This document shows positions 31,914-41,416 of a stretch of DNA of 64,000 bases, one piece after another. Source of the stretch: an uncultured Erythrobacter sp. (lineage in GTDB: Bacteria > Pseudomonadota > Alphaproteobacteria > Sphingomonadales > Sphingomonadaceae). Positions within the stretch are counted from its first letter, which is position 1. Each line of letters starts with the position of its first letter. The DNA is taken from assembly GCA_947500645.1 (NCBI GenBank), contig CANMSD010000001.1:1240001-1304000 (forward strand), given 5' to 3'. Position numbers and translations under genes: made by a program. A model generated the notes under the pieces. It ran no database searches. It worked only from the letters and a program-made list of their open reading frames with translations, and was not told the DNA's origin.

Positions 31914-33308
31914 TCATCGCCGTTCGCGGAAAATTCGGTATCCCCATGGGTCCAGCGAGATGCCGTATGCTTCGCCCTCGCTTTCGCCAAACACCGCTTC
32001 TTCGCCCGACAGCGCGTCGGTGTAGCTGCCAGTGTGGCGGGCAAGCGAAAACTCGATATCCTGCGCTTCGCCCGAAAGGTTGAAAACCGCTAATATGCGC
32101 TCTCCCCGTTCGCCACGTACGAAGCTGAAGACCTTGTCGCTGGCGCTGTTGGGCACCTCAATCATCGGCGCGCCATAGCGGCCATTCCAAAGAGCGCGTT
32201 CCTGCGTCTTGAGAGCGATCAGCTGGCGAAACAGGTTGTCATATCTGCCCTCTCGCCATTCGATTTCGTCTTTCTTGAAGAATTCGAGCTGGCGGTCGAG
32301 ATCGGCCTCTTGTCCATTGTAGATCAGCGGTATGCCGTTGCCGACGAATGAGAGCGCGATGGCCGCCTCATAGGCTGGGCCGTAGATATCTGAGGCGACG
32401 CCGTCCCACGAATTCTGGTCGTGATTGTCAGTGTAGACCATCCGATAGGCGGCGGAAGGCCAGGTGGTTGCTTGCGCTGCGTAATATCCGCGAATGGGGC
32501 CTGCGCCGCTGCCATTGGCGACCAATTCCTGCATCGCCTCTTTCCAGCCCCAGGCATAGGTTGCATCGAAGGCGTTTCGGTGCAGGTCGCGGGTCTGCCA
32601 TTCCGCCAGCATGAAGACGGGCTTGATCGCATTGAGCTCCGCACGCGCCGTCTCCCAAAAGTCGAGCGGAACATATCCGGCAACATCGGCACGATAGCCG
32701 TCGATATCAAATTCACGCACCCAATAGGCGAGGCTCTCGGTCATGTACTCGCGCAGGGCCGGCTGCGAGTAATCGAAGTCGACTGTGTCGACCCAATCCG
32801 TGCCTTGCGGCGGCATCAGCTCGCCTTCTGGTGTGCGTGTGTACCAATCAGGATGCTGCTCGGTCAGCGGGTTGTCCCAGGCCGAATGGTTTGCGACCCA
32901 GTCTAGGATCACCTTGAGTCCCAAGCGATGCGCTTCGTCGACGAAAGCGCGAAACTCTTCTTCCGTGCCGAGATCCGGATTGACCGCGCGGTAATCGCGC
33001 ACGGCATAGGGACTGCCCATCTCACCCTTGCGGTTCACTTCGCCGATTGGGTGGATCGGCATGAGCCAGATGATATCGACGCCCATATCGGCCAATCGCG
33101 GTAATTGTGCCTCTGTCGCTGCAAAAGTGCCTTCAGTGGTGAACTGCCTGGTGTTGAGCTGGTAAATCACCGCATCACGGGTCCACTCGGCATTTTCGAA
33201 CTGCACGTAAGGTTCGGGCTCATAGTTCGCGGCCGCATCCTGCGCGACTTCGCTGCAAGCCGCCAGCGCTATGATCCCCGCGAAAGCGGTACCAGTCCGC
33301 CCCATCAT
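31914..33308 (-). CDS. GH13 alpha-amylase-type lipoprotein
   Basis: A 464-residue GH13 hydrolase with a lipoprotein signal (IIALAAC, lipid Cys18), so it is membrane-anchored on the periplasmic face or the cell surface. Catalytic residues are Asp208 (DGYRADVAG), Glu236 (FMLAEWQ) and Asp297 (TDNHDQNS); the first conserved region is DWVANHS. It lacks extra carbohydrate-binding modules. It should cut alpha-1,4-glucans to shorter maltodextrins. The start overlaps the permease stop as ATGA, so uptake and cleavage are coupled. Confidence 0.9.
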   Translation of the reverse strand: MMGRTGTAFAGIIALAACSEVAQDAAANYEPEPYVQFENAEWTRDAVIYQLNTRQFTTEGTFAATEAQLPRLADMGVDIIWLMPIHPIGEVNRKGEMGSPYAVRDYRAVNPDLGTEEEFRAFVDEAHRLGLKVILDWVANHSAWDNPLTEQHPDWYTRTPEGELMPPQGTDWVDTVDFDYSQPALREYMTESLAYWVREFDIDGYRADVAGYVPLDFWETARAELNAIKPVFMLAEWQTRDLHRNAFDATYAWGWKEAMQELVANGSGAGPIRGYYAAQATTWPSAAYRMVYTDNHDQNSWDGVASDIYGPAYEAAIALSFVGNGIPLIYNGQEADLDRQLEFFKKDEIEWREGRYDNLFRQLIALKTQERALWNGRYGAPMIEVPNSASDKVFSFVRGERGERILAVFNLSGEAQDIEFSLARHTGSYTDALSGEEAVFGESEGEAYGISLDPWGYRIFRERR

Positions 33309-34930
33309 GCCGGCTCTCCCGCTATCTCTCCGACAGGCTGCGCGGCGTTGCGATCATCAACGAAGAGCGTAGCAATGGCCGCGAGCGCGAATGAAATCGC
33401 TGCAATCATCAGCGCATAGATCGGCGCCCCATTGAAGAAAGTGGTAAGCAGGAATCCGAGCAAGGTCGCGGCAATAAGCTGAGGTACGACGATGAAGATG
33501 TTAAAGATGCCCATGTAAATGCCCATCTTTCGCGCGGGCACCGACCCGGCGAGGATCGCGTAAGGCAACGACACGATCGAGGCCCAGGCAATGCCCACGC
33601 CGACCATGGGCACCCACAACAGACCCGGATCGGTGATCAGCAACATTCCGAGAAAACCGATCGCGCCAATCGCCAGGTTAGCGCTGTGCAACCGCTTGCG
33701 ATCGAGCTTGGTAGCGATCCAGATAAAGGCGAGCGCCGCCGCTGCGGCAATGCCGTTGCGCACGGAACCGAGTAGCGCCCACCAATCGGCGGCGTCCTGA
33801 TATCCCTGCGTCGCTGGATCGGGCGCGCTAAAATGATATTCGGCGACTGCGGGAGTGCCGTAAATCCACATCGCGAACATCGCGAACCAGCTGAAGAATT
33901 GCACCACTGCGAGCTGCCGCATCGTCTTTGGCATCGCGAAGAGGTCATTCACGACCTCCATGAAGCCGTTCTTGTCATTTCCGCCCTTGCGCAGCGTGCC
34001 TGCGACCAGTTGGATCACCCCGAACGCAGCAATCAAACCCGCCAAAACGTAGAGCTCTTGCGCGATCTCGACCGTTCCAAGCCATGCCGGTTTCGGGTTC
34101 TGACGCGCGTAGAATACAAAAGCCGCGAACAATGCACCAATCGCAATCCAGATCAGCCCGCCTGTGTTGAACTGGCTGGCGCTTCGACGGATGCCGTCAT
34201 CCTGTTTGGCCGTGATACCGAGCGCCTTGTGCCGCGCGGCCTCGAATGCCGCGAGCTGTTCCGGGCTGTATTCTTTGGTGCTGAAAACGGTCCACGCAAC
34301 AGCGGCGAACAACGCCGCTCCGCCGATGTAGAATGCCCATTGAACGGTCTCGGGTATCTCACCCGCTGGCGCAACGTTGCTCAGCCCCATCCAATTGGTC
34401 ATCACCCACGGCAGCGCGCCTGCTATCACCGCACCGACCCCGATGAAGAAGCTTTGCATTGCATAGCCCTTGGTCCTCTGTCGATCGGGCAAATTGTCAC
34501 CCACAAAGGCGCGGAATGGCTCCATCGTGATATTGAGCGAGGCGTCCATGATCCAAAGCATGCCGGCCGCAACCCACAAGGTCGGCGAGTTTGGCATGAC
34601 GAACAGCGCAAGGCTGGCGAGCAGCGCACCGATCAGAAAATAGGGACGGCGCCGTCCAAATCGGCCCCAGGTGTTATCCGAGAGATGGCCGATTATCGGC
34701 TGCACCAACAGGCCGGTCATCGGTGCGGCAATCCAGAGGATCGCCAGCTCGCTTACCTCCGCGCCAAGGGTCTGGAAGATGCGGCTGACATTGCCGTTTT
34801 GCAGGTCGAACCCGATTTGGATGCCGAGAAAGCCGAAGCTCATGTTCCAGATCTGCGCTGGATCCATCACCGGCTTGCGGGCTGACGATTGCGTCACATC
34901 TTGCCCTGCCCCTATGGCTACGTCGCTCAT
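33305..34930 (-). CDS. MFS sugar permease (GPH/SUC-type, probable maltodextrin transporter)
   Basis: A 541-residue transporter with about twelve helices and a long polar insertion in the middle (about 225-265). The loop after the second helix has HLSDNTWGRFGRRRPYFLIGALL, the motif of GPH/sucrose-type sugar:proton symporters, and IWNMSFGFLGIQIGFDLQNGNVSRIFQTLG at the start is typical of the maltose/sucrose permeases found in TonB-receptor loci of caulobacters, sphingomonads and xanthomonads. It heads the operon with GH13 and GH97 genes and diverges from the amylase operon; substrate is inferred from this context. Confidence 0.88.
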   Translation of the reverse strand: MSDVAIGAGQDVTQSSARKPVMDPAQIWNMSFGFLGIQIGFDLQNGNVSRIFQTLGAEVSELAILWIAAPMTGLLVQPIIGHLSDNTWGRFGRRRPYFLIGALLASLALFVMPNSPTLWVAAGMLWIMDASLNITMEPFRAFVGDNLPDRQRTKGYAMQSFFIGVGAVIAGALPWVMTNWMGLSNVAPAGEIPETVQWAFYIGGAALFAAVAWTVFSTKEYSPEQLAAFEAARHKALGITAKQDDGIRRSASQFNTGGLIWIAIGALFAAFVFYARQNPKPAWLGTVEIAQELYVLAGLIAAFGVIQLVAGTLRKGGNDKNGFMEVVNDLFAMPKTMRQLAVVQFFSWFAMFAMWIYGTPAVAEYHFSAPDPATQGYQDAADWWALLGSVRNGIAAAAALAFIWIATKLDRKRLHSANLAIGAIGFLGMLLITDPGLLWVPMVGVGIAWASIVSLPYAILAGSVPARKMGIYMGIFNIFIVVPQLIAATLLGFLLTTFFNGAPIYALMIAAISFALAAIATLFVDDRNAAQPVGEIAGEPA

Positions 34931-35071
34931 GATATATGCCTCTCACCCTCGCCCGCCCCGGTCATTTATCTGGCTTTGAAAATCGCCGCGACCCGAGGCT
35001 GATCTTGCCATAGTGCTGCACCTTCGGCGGCGCATTCACAATGACTCCTCAAGCGCACAGTCTGAACGGAC

Positions 35072-35085
35072 TGCAAAAATTTGCA
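35072..35085. promoter_or_regulatory. Candidate LacI-family operator, copy 1
   Basis: The inverted repeat TGCAAA-AA-TTTGCA lies in the divergent gap, 170 bases before the amylase start and 142 bases before the permease start. The same arms recur at 44724-44737. Assignment to the local LacI regulator is inference from proximity and recurrence. Confidence 0.6.
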
Positions 35086-35195
35086 AGAAACTTTCTATCT
35101 GGATGGAAATTTCTGCCCGAGAAAGTGGCAGATTATCTCTGATATACCTGTTTTAAATACAAATATAAGCCCGACCAGTGCGGAAAAAGATTTTC

Positions 35196-35209
35196 TACAA
35201 AGATTTGCA
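35196..35209. promoter_or_regulatory. Candidate LacI-family operator, copy 2
   Basis: TACAAA-GA-TTTGCA has one mismatch to the copy-1 motif and lies 46 bases before the amylase start, a position where bound repressor would block initiation. Confidence 0.5.
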
Positions 35210-35254
35210 AAATTTGCGGATTGATGGCATCCAAGACTTCGGAGGGGCCTGAAT

Positions 35255-37081
35255 ATGGGACGATATCTGACTCTGATTCTCGCGGCAATTGGCGCTTTGA
35301 GCACGCCTGCAATGGCGCATACTTCTGTCGCGACTCCGCAAGAACGCGCGCCAGAGGACGAGGTTGTCTATTTCGTACTGCCGGATCGGTTTGAAAACGG
35401 CGATAGAGGCAATGATCGCGGCGGCATATCCGGTGATCGACTCGCGCACGGGTATGATCCGACGCACAAAGGCTTCTATCACGGCGGTGATCTGAAGGGC
35501 CTGACCGCAAAGCTCGACTACATTCAGGGGATGGGTGTGACAGCGATCTGGTTCGCGCCCATCTTCAAGAACAAGCCGGTTCAAGGTGCTTCTGGTCAAG
35601 AGAGCGCTGGATACCATGGATACTGGGTCACCGACTTCACCAGCATCGATCCGCATTTCGGCACGAACGCCGAGTTCAAGGCCTTTGTCGACGCAGCCCA
35701 CGCGCGCGGGATGAAGGTCTACATGGACATCATCACCAATCACACCGCTGATGTGATCGGCTATTCCGAAGGCGAGGCGACCGGATACGCCTATCGCAGC
35801 CTCGCAGATTACCCATATTCGACGCGCGGCGGCCCCGATGATGAAGCGATCAACGAAGGTTTCCTGGGCGACGACGATCAGAGCGCGGAGAACTTCGCCA
35901 AACTAACGGCATCGGATTTCGCCTACACGCCGACAGTTCCAGAAGCCGAACGCGAGGTGAAAAAGCCTGCATGGCTTAACGACCCGATCTACTATCACAA
36001 TCGCGGTAGCTCGACCTTTGAGGGGGAGAGCAGTCGGTATGGTGATTTTGCGGGGCTCGACGACCTCTACACGGAGCATCCGCGTGTGCTCCACGGTATG
36101 ATCGAAATCTATCAGAGCTGGATCACGCGCTTTGGCGTTGACGGGTTTCGGATCGACACCGCCAAGCACGTAAACCCGGAATTCTGGCAAGCTTTCGTGC
36201 CAGCAATGCTAGAGACGGCCAAAGCGGAAGGCATTCCGAATTTTCACATCTTCGGGGAAGTCTACTCGGACGAACGCAACAGCGGCTTCCTTGCCCGGTT
36301 TACCCGCCGCGATGGTTTTCCAACTGTGCTCGATTTCGCATTTCAGACTGCGGTTCGTGACGCATTGGGACGCAACCTACATGCTGGCGTCTTGCTCGAA
36401 ATGTTCGATGGCGACGTGAACTATGAAGGCGGCGAAGAGGCAGCGCGTGCGATGCCGACCTTCCTTGGCAATCACGATATGGGACGGTTCTCGACACTGG
36501 TGAAGGCCGACAATCCTGGCATCTCGCAGGAAGAACTCGCGGCGCGGGTCAGGCTTGGTCATGTAATGTTGATGACCCTTCGCGGCACACCGGTGATCTA
36601 TTATGGCGATGAGCAGGGGTTTGTCGGCGATGGCAATGACCAGGCCGCGCGCGAGGATATGTTCGCGAGCCAGACCGACAGCTATAACGATAACGACTTG
36701 CTTCGAACCGACGCGACGACAGCAGACGAAAACTTCGACACTGATCATGAGTTTTATCAGCTTATCAGCAGGCTTTCCGCATTGCGCGCCGAACATCCGA
36801 CACTGCGCCGGGGTAAGCAAATCGCGCGAACCTATAACGAAACAGCACCGGGCCTCATCAGCTTCTCGCGCTTCGACCCTAAAACTGGCGAAGAATACCT
36901 GCTGGCTTTCAACACATCGGCAGAAGCCATCAACACTCACTCAGTCATCGGCTACACCGCGCGCAAATTGGAAACACTTAGCGGCACATGTGCCAGCGAA
37001 GTCGCTGCTCCAGGCAGCGTAGCGGTAGAACTTGCACCGTTTGGCTGGTGCATCGCCAAGGTTTCCGAGATAGCGCAATGA
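35255..37081 (+). CDS. Secreted GH13 alpha-amylase
   Basis: A 608-residue GH13 enzyme with a Sec signal peptide (cleavage likely after AMA, residue 21). It opens with EDEVVYFVLPDRFENGDRGND, typical of cyclomaltodextrinase/amylase-like secreted enzymes. Catalytic residues: Asp301 (DGFRIDTAKH), Glu335 (HIFGEVYS), Asp408 (FLGNHDMGR). A long insert around 170-260 separates the first and second conserved regions. A C-terminal beta domain ends the protein. It starts the plus-strand operon and its stop overlaps the glucosidase as ATGA. Expected to degrade maltodextrins in the periplasm or outside the cell. Confidence 0.91.
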   Translation: MGRYLTLILAAIGALSTPAMAHTSVATPQERAPEDEVVYFVLPDRFENGDRGNDRGGISGDRLAHGYDPTHKGFYHGGDLKGLTAKLDYIQGMGVTAIWFAPIFKNKPVQGASGQESAGYHGYWVTDFTSIDPHFGTNAEFKAFVDAAHARGMKVYMDIITNHTADVIGYSEGEATGYAYRSLADYPYSTRGGPDDEAINEGFLGDDDQSAENFAKLTASDFAYTPTVPEAEREVKKPAWLNDPIYYHNRGSSTFEGESSRYGDFAGLDDLYTEHPRVLHGMIEIYQSWITRFGVDGFRIDTAKHVNPEFWQAFVPAMLETAKAEGIPNFHIFGEVYSDERNSGFLARFTRRDGFPTVLDFAFQTAVRDALGRNLHAGVLLEMFDGDVNYEGGEEAARAMPTFLGNHDMGRFSTLVKADNPGISQEELAARVRLGHVMLMTLRGTPVIYYGDEQGFVGDGNDQAAREDMFASQTDSYNDNDLLRTDATTADENFDTDHEFYQLISRLSALRAEHPTLRRGKQIARTYNETAPGLISFSRFDPKTGEEYLLAFNTSAEAINTHSVIGYTARKLETLSGTCASEVAAPGSVAVELAPFGWCIAKVSEIAQ

Positions 37082-38745
37082 ACGAGATGCGACCTGTGAA
37101 TAGCGAGAATCCCTCTTCCCAGACCGACGACTGGTGGCGCGGTGCGGTGATCTACCAGATCTATCCGCGCAGTTTCCGCGACACCAATGGCGACGGGATC
37201 GGCGACCTTCGCGGTATTGCCGATGGGCTCGAATACATCGCGTCGCTTGGTGTAGACGGGATCTGGATATCGCCCTTCTTCACCTCGCCAATGAAAGACT
37301 TTGGCTATGATGTCTCCGATTATTGCGGAATCGATCCAAGCTTCGGCGATTTCGACGATTTCGACCGCATCATCGAGGAAGCGCACCGGCTTGGCCTCAA
37401 GGTTATTATCGACCAGGTCTATTCACACACCTCGGACGAGCATGCGTGGTTCGTCGAGAGCCGCAAGGATCGGACCAACGACAAGGCCGATTGGTATGTC
37501 TGGGCCGATGCAAAGCCCGATGGTTCGCCGCCATCAAATTGGCAATCGGTGTTTGGCGGCTCTGCCTGGCAGTGGGACGGCCCGCGCAAGCAGTATTACC
37601 TGCACAATTTCCTGGCCTCTCAGCCCGACCTTAATGTCCATAACCGCGAGGTTCAGGACGCCCTGCTTGAAGTGACGAAGTTCTGGCTCGATCGCGGTGT
37701 CGACGGTTTCCGCATCGATGCGCTCAATTTTGCGATGCACGACCCGGAGTTTCGCGACAATCCGCCTTCGAATGCACCGCTTGAAGAGATCACGCGGCCG
37801 TTCGACATGCAGATCAAACAGTACAACCAATCGCATGCGGACATCCCGCTTTTCATTGAGCGGATCAGGCAGACGATCGACCGGTACCCCGGACGTTTCA
37901 CCGTTGCCGAAGTTGGCGGACCTGATCCGCTCGCCGAGATGAAGGCCTTCACCGCAGACGGCAAACGGCTCGATTCCGCCTACAATTTCGACTTTCTCTA
38001 TGCGCCAAAACTGAGTGCGCCCGCTGTTAGCAGCTCCCTCTCGCAATGGCCCGGCGAGCCGGGTGAAGGTTGGCCATCATGGGCTTTCTCCAACCACGAC
38101 GCACCGCGCGCGATCACGCGCTGGACGTCGGGCAGCACCAGTCAGGCGCAGATCGCCCGGCTCTCCATGCTGCTGCTGACGGCATTGCGCGGCAATCCGA
38201 TCATTTATCAGGGCGAGGAATTAGGTCTGCCGCAGGGACACGTCGCATTCGAGGACCTGCAGGACCCGGAAGCGATTACCAATTGGCCTCACACTTTGGG
38301 CCGCGATGGAGCGCGCACACCAATGCCTTGGGCCGCAAATGCGCCGCAAGCCGGCTTCTCAAAAGCCAATCGAACATGGCTCAAGCTCGATCAGGCGCAC
38401 GCAGAATTGGCCATCGATACGCAGCGACAAGATCCGCAATCCATGGCCAGCTACACGCGCGACCTGCTCGCGCAGCGTCAGGCATTGTCAGCGGTTGTAC
38501 AAGGCGATCTCGAACTGCTCGATACGCCCGATCAGATCGTTGCCTTTGTCCGCATCGACGAAACTGGCAAGGTTCTATGCGCCTTCAACCTGTCGGACGA
38601 TCCATGCGAATGGACGCCGCCAGCTGAGTTCGAAAATGCAAAAATCGTTGCGAATGAATGCCAAGTGGCTTCACTCGAAGGTATTTCTGCCGCTATGAAG
38701 CCGTGGTCAGGATATTGGGCATCAGGGGCAGATGAGCGCGGATAA
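37078..38745 (+). CDS. GH13 alpha-glucosidase (oligo-1,6-glucosidase type)
   Basis: A 555-residue cytoplasmic enzyme without signal peptide. It has the alpha-glucosidase opening WWRGAVIYQIYPRSFRDTNGDGIGDLRGI (metal-binding D-x-N-x-D loop), and catalytic residues Asp214 (DGFRIDAL), Glu278 (TVAEVGG) and Asp341 (FSNHDAPR). EEGLGLPQG-type sequence (GEELGLPQGHV) is also typical. It should hydrolyse imported maltose and malto-oligosaccharides to glucose. I start at ATG 37078, overlapping the amylase stop; the frame runs 30 codons further back into the amylase but those residues are cysteine/arginine-rich and not family-like. Confidence 0.92.
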   Translation: MNEMRPVNSENPSSQTDDWWRGAVIYQIYPRSFRDTNGDGIGDLRGIADGLEYIASLGVDGIWISPFFTSPMKDFGYDVSDYCGIDPSFGDFDDFDRIIEEAHRLGLKVIIDQVYSHTSDEHAWFVESRKDRTNDKADWYVWADAKPDGSPPSNWQSVFGGSAWQWDGPRKQYYLHNFLASQPDLNVHNREVQDALLEVTKFWLDRGVDGFRIDALNFAMHDPEFRDNPPSNAPLEEITRPFDMQIKQYNQSHADIPLFIERIRQTIDRYPGRFTVAEVGGPDPLAEMKAFTADGKRLDSAYNFDFLYAPKLSAPAVSSSLSQWPGEPGEGWPSWAFSNHDAPRAITRWTSGSTSQAQIARLSMLLLTALRGNPIIYQGEELGLPQGHVAFEDLQDPEAITNWPHTLGRDGARTPMPWAANAPQAGFSKANRTWLKLDQAHAELAIDTQRQDPQSMASYTRDLLAQRQALSAVVQGDLELLDTPDQIVAFVRIDETGKVLCAFNLSDDPCEWTPPAEFENAKIVANECQVASLEGISAAMKPWSGYWASGADERG

Positions 38746-39776
38746 TGATCGACGGGCAGGACGATAAGGCCAAGAAATCGGCCCGGCTCGAAGATATTGC
38801 GCGTGAAGCGGGTGTCTCAATCTCGACCGTTTCGCGCGCCCTCAACGATAATCCGGCGGTTAAACGGCGAACAAAGCAGGCGATCTGGAAGATCGCCCGC
38901 GCACACGATTACGATTTCCGCAGTACGATGCCTAATGCCCCGATTGGCGCAGAGGCGACCATCGCTGTGGTGGTGCCCGCTCCGCAAGCGCGCGAGACGC
39001 GGGTTGCCGACCCGTTCTTCCTCGAGCTGCTCGCCGGGATCGCCGAGGCCGCGCGCACTCGCAACGCCGACTTGGTTATCAGCCATCTCACGCCGAACTC
39101 GGCCGAAGACCTCGAATATGCGATGAATACGAGCCGCGCGACGGGGGTGATCTTCATCGGGCAAAGCTCGCTGCATAATGCCTTCAACGACCTTACCGAA
39201 CGCGACAGCCGTTTCGTTGTGTGGGGCGCGGAGTTTCCCGATGCCGCCTATTGCTCGGTCGGGTCGGACAATGTCGCCGGTGGACGACGCGCTGCCTCTC
39301 ACCTGATCCGACTTGGTCGCAAGCGCATCCTGTTCCTGGGCGACACCGAAGCACCGGAAGCCGAGCAGCGCTATCGCGGATATCGGCAGGCGCATGAAAA
39401 CGCGGGGCTAGACTTGCGAGACGAACTTCTGATGCCAGCACATTTCGATGTACAATCAGGAGAGGCCGTCGCGCGATCGGCCATCGACCAAGGCATCGAG
39501 TTTGACGGAATTTTCGCGGCGAGCGACCTTATTGCCATTGGCGCTATGCGCGCGCTCGCCCGCGCCGGGCGCAGCGTGCCAGGCGATGTCTCAGTTGTAG
39601 GCTATGACAACATTCCTGCCTCGCGGCTCGTCACACCGCGGCTCACAACGATCGATCAGGATGCAAACCTTGCCGGACGTATGCTGGTCTCCAAGCTGAT
39701 CGACACGAAGGGCGGTCGAGCAACATCGGACCGGCTCGAAACCAGTCTGACGATCAGGGATAGCTGCGGCGGATAG
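38745..39776 (+). CDS. LacI-family transcriptional regulator of the alpha-glucan locus
   Basis: A 343-residue repressor. The helix-turn-helix LEDIAREAGVSISTVSRALND (15-35) and hinge (KQAIWKIARAHDYDFR) are followed by a periplasmic-binding-protein-like sensor domain (VPGDVSVVGYDNIPASRLVTPRLTTI near the end). It shares one base with the glucosidase stop (TAATG), so it is co-expressed with the genes it probably controls. Likely operators are the TGCAAA-NN-TTTGCA repeats in the two divergent gaps. Inducer (maltose or a derivative) is inferred from the neighbours. Confidence 0.9.
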   Translation: MIDGQDDKAKKSARLEDIAREAGVSISTVSRALNDNPAVKRRTKQAIWKIARAHDYDFRSTMPNAPIGAEATIAVVVPAPQARETRVADPFFLELLAGIAEAARTRNADLVISHLTPNSAEDLEYAMNTSRATGVIFIGQSSLHNAFNDLTERDSRFVVWGAEFPDAAYCSVGSDNVAGGRRAASHLIRLGRKRILFLGDTEAPEAEQRYRGYRQAHENAGLDLRDELLMPAHFDVQSGEAVARSAIDQGIEFDGIFAASDLIAIGAMRALARAGRSVPGDVSVVGYDNIPASRLVTPRLTTIDQDANLAGRMLVSKLIDTKGGRATSDRLETSLTIRDSCGG

Positions 39777-39780
39777 GCTG

Positions 39781-41301
39781 GTGGCAGACGTATTCTCACC
39801 GCTCGAAAAGATCATCATCGTCGGCGGCGGAAGCGCGGGCTGGATGACTGCAGCTGCGCTCTCCAACACTCTTGGCAAGACTTGCGAGATTACGCTGATC
39901 GAATCCGAGATGATTGGTACGGTCGGCGTTGGCGAAGCAACCATTCCGCCGATCCGGCACTTCAACCAGCGGCTCGGAATCGACGAAGCAACCTTCGTCA
40001 AAGAAACCGCCGGATCCTATAAGCTTGGTATCGAATTCGTCGATTGGACCCGCAAGGGCCATTCCTACTTCCACCCGTTCGGGCAACACGGCGCGGAATT
40101 TGATAGCGTCCCATTCTACCATTTCTGGATGCAGGAAAGCCTGGCGGGCCGCGTCGACGGCCCGATCGACGATTTCTCGATGGCCTGGGCGATGGCGAAA
40201 GCGGGCAAGTTCGCCCATCCCCTGCCCGACCGGCGGCAAATCCAGTCCACCTACGATTACGCCTATCATTTCGACGCGGTGCTCTACGCCGGATTCTTGC
40301 GCAAGTATGCCGAGGCTCGCGGCGTGAAGCGGGTCGAGGGGCGCGTGGTCGATGCGGTACTGGACAGCGAGAGTGGCGACATTCGCAGCGTTCAATTGGA
40401 GAACGGCGAAACTCTGGAAGCCGAGTTCTTCGTCGATTGCAGCGGCTTTCGCGGGTTGCTGATCGAAGGTGCGCTAGAGGCGGGATACGAAAACTGGCAG
40501 CACTGGCTCCCCTGCGACCGTGCGGTCGCCGCACCGAGCCCCAAGCAAGCCGCCATCGCCCCCTACACGCGCTCAACCGCCAAAACAGCAGGCTGGCAAT
40601 GGCGCATCCCGCTACAACACCGCACCGGCAACGGTTATGTTCACTGTAGCGGATATGTCAGCGAAGATGAGGCTACCGACACGCTCGTCAGCTCGCTCGA
40701 GGGCAATCCTCTGGCCGAACCGAGAATGCTGCGCTTCGTCACGGGGCGGCGGCGCAAATTCTGGCACAAGAACTGTGTGGCGATCGGGCTGTCGGCCGGC
40801 TTCATGGAGCCGCTGGAATCAACAAGCTTGCACCTGATCCAATATGGCATCCTGCGATTGCTCGCGCTGTTCCCCGATCGCGAAATGTCACCGCTGCTCG
40901 CGCAAGAGTACAATGCGCAGACGGCTGCTGAATATGAGCGGATCCGCGACTTCCTGATCCTTCATTACAAAGCCACGGAACGCGACGATTCCGAACTGTG
41001 GTGCTATTGCGCGGCGATGGAGATTCCGGACAGCCTGCAATACAAGATCGACCATTTCCGCAATTACGGATTGCTTGTCGCGGATGAGCGCGAGCTGTTC
41101 AAGAACCCGAGCTGGATCGCGGTCTACCTCGGCCAGAACATCGTCCCACGCCGAGCGCCAGCGATTGCCGCCATGCGCGGCGAGGCGGTGCCGGTCGCAC
41201 AACGGATGAGCGCCATTTCAAGCGCAATGAGCGAAGCGGTTGCAACGATGCCGAGCCACTCGGACTTCCTCGCTAAGCACTGCGACTCGCCGATTACCTG
41301 A
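39781..41301 (+). CDS. Flavin-dependent tryptophan-halogenase-like protein, copy 1
   Basis: A 506-residue FADH2-dependent halogenase family protein with a GTG start four bases after the LacI stop. Visible motifs: FAD-binding GGGSAGW (16-22), GVGEATIPPI, WQWRIP (272-277; the W-x-W-x-I-P signature that keeps out monooxygenase chemistry), Lys81 (SYKLGIEF), matching the catalytic lysine, and Glu346 (EPLEST), matching the catalytic glutamate. All known catalytic features are therefore intact. Such genes are common beside TonB receptors in sphingomonads and caulobacters, where the substrate is unknown. No flavin reductase or biosynthetic cluster is nearby, so a true tryptophan substrate is doubtful. 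Confidence 0.9.
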   Translation: MADVFSPLEKIIIVGGGSAGWMTAAALSNTLGKTCEITLIESEMIGTVGVGEATIPPIRHFNQRLGIDEATFVKETAGSYKLGIEFVDWTRKGHSYFHPFGQHGAEFDSVPFYHFWMQESLAGRVDGPIDDFSMAWAMAKAGKFAHPLPDRRQIQSTYDYAYHFDAVLYAGFLRKYAEARGVKRVEGRVVDAVLDSESGDIRSVQLENGETLEAEFFVDCSGFRGLLIEGALEAGYENWQHWLPCDRAVAAPSPKQAAIAPYTRSTAKTAGWQWRIPLQHRTGNGYVHCSGYVSEDEATDTLVSSLEGNPLAEPRMLRFVTGRRRKFWHKNCVAIGLSAGFMEPLESTSLHLIQYGILRLLALFPDREMSPLLAQEYNAQTAAEYERIRDFLILHYKATERDDSELWCYCAAMEIPDSLQYKIDHFRNYGLLVADERELFKNPSWIAVYLGQNIVPRRAPAIAAMRGEAVPVAQRMSAISSAMSEAVATMPSHSDFLAKHCDSPIT

Positions 41302-41366
41302 ACTTTGCTCATGGATTGCGGCCACTCGATCCAAGACTAGCCAATCAGCGATCCCAGCCATAGAAA

Positions 41367-41394
41367 AAGGGGCCGCCATTTCTGGCAGCCCCTT
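41367..41394 (-). terminator. Terminator of the TonB receptor gene
   Basis: The stem AAGGGGC-c-GCCA / TGGC-a-GCCCCTT with loop TTTC has one mismatch. Read on the minus strand it is followed by TTTTT (complement of 41364-41368), so it ends the receptor transcript; on the plus strand the T-run is weak, so it may only partly stop halogenase 1 transcription. Confidence 0.75.
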
Positions 41395-41416
41395 CATTTG
41401 CAACCCTCAAGAAAGC

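Larger units (their letters stand above)
34931..35254. promoter_or_regulatory. Divergent control region of the alpha-glucan operons
   Basis: This 324-base AT-richer gap holds no gene. It separates the permease operon (minus) from the amylase operon (plus). Two copies of an inverted repeat are visible: TGCAAA-AA-TTTGCA at 35072-35085 and TACAAA-GA-TTTGCA at 35196-35209. They are likely operators of the LacI-family repressor encoded three genes downstream. A purine-rich GGAGGGG at 35240-35246 is the ribosome-binding site of the amylase. Confidence 0.7.

Noticed and set aside
35206..35218. TGCAAA-A-TTTGCG as a third operator in the amylase promoter
   Set aside because: The spacer is one base and the last arm has a mismatch; it overlaps the better copy at 35196-35209.
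36988..37077. 30-codon upstream extension of the alpha-glucosidase
   Set aside because: Cysteine/arginine-rich shadow of the amylase C-terminus; the ATGA start at 37078 is better.
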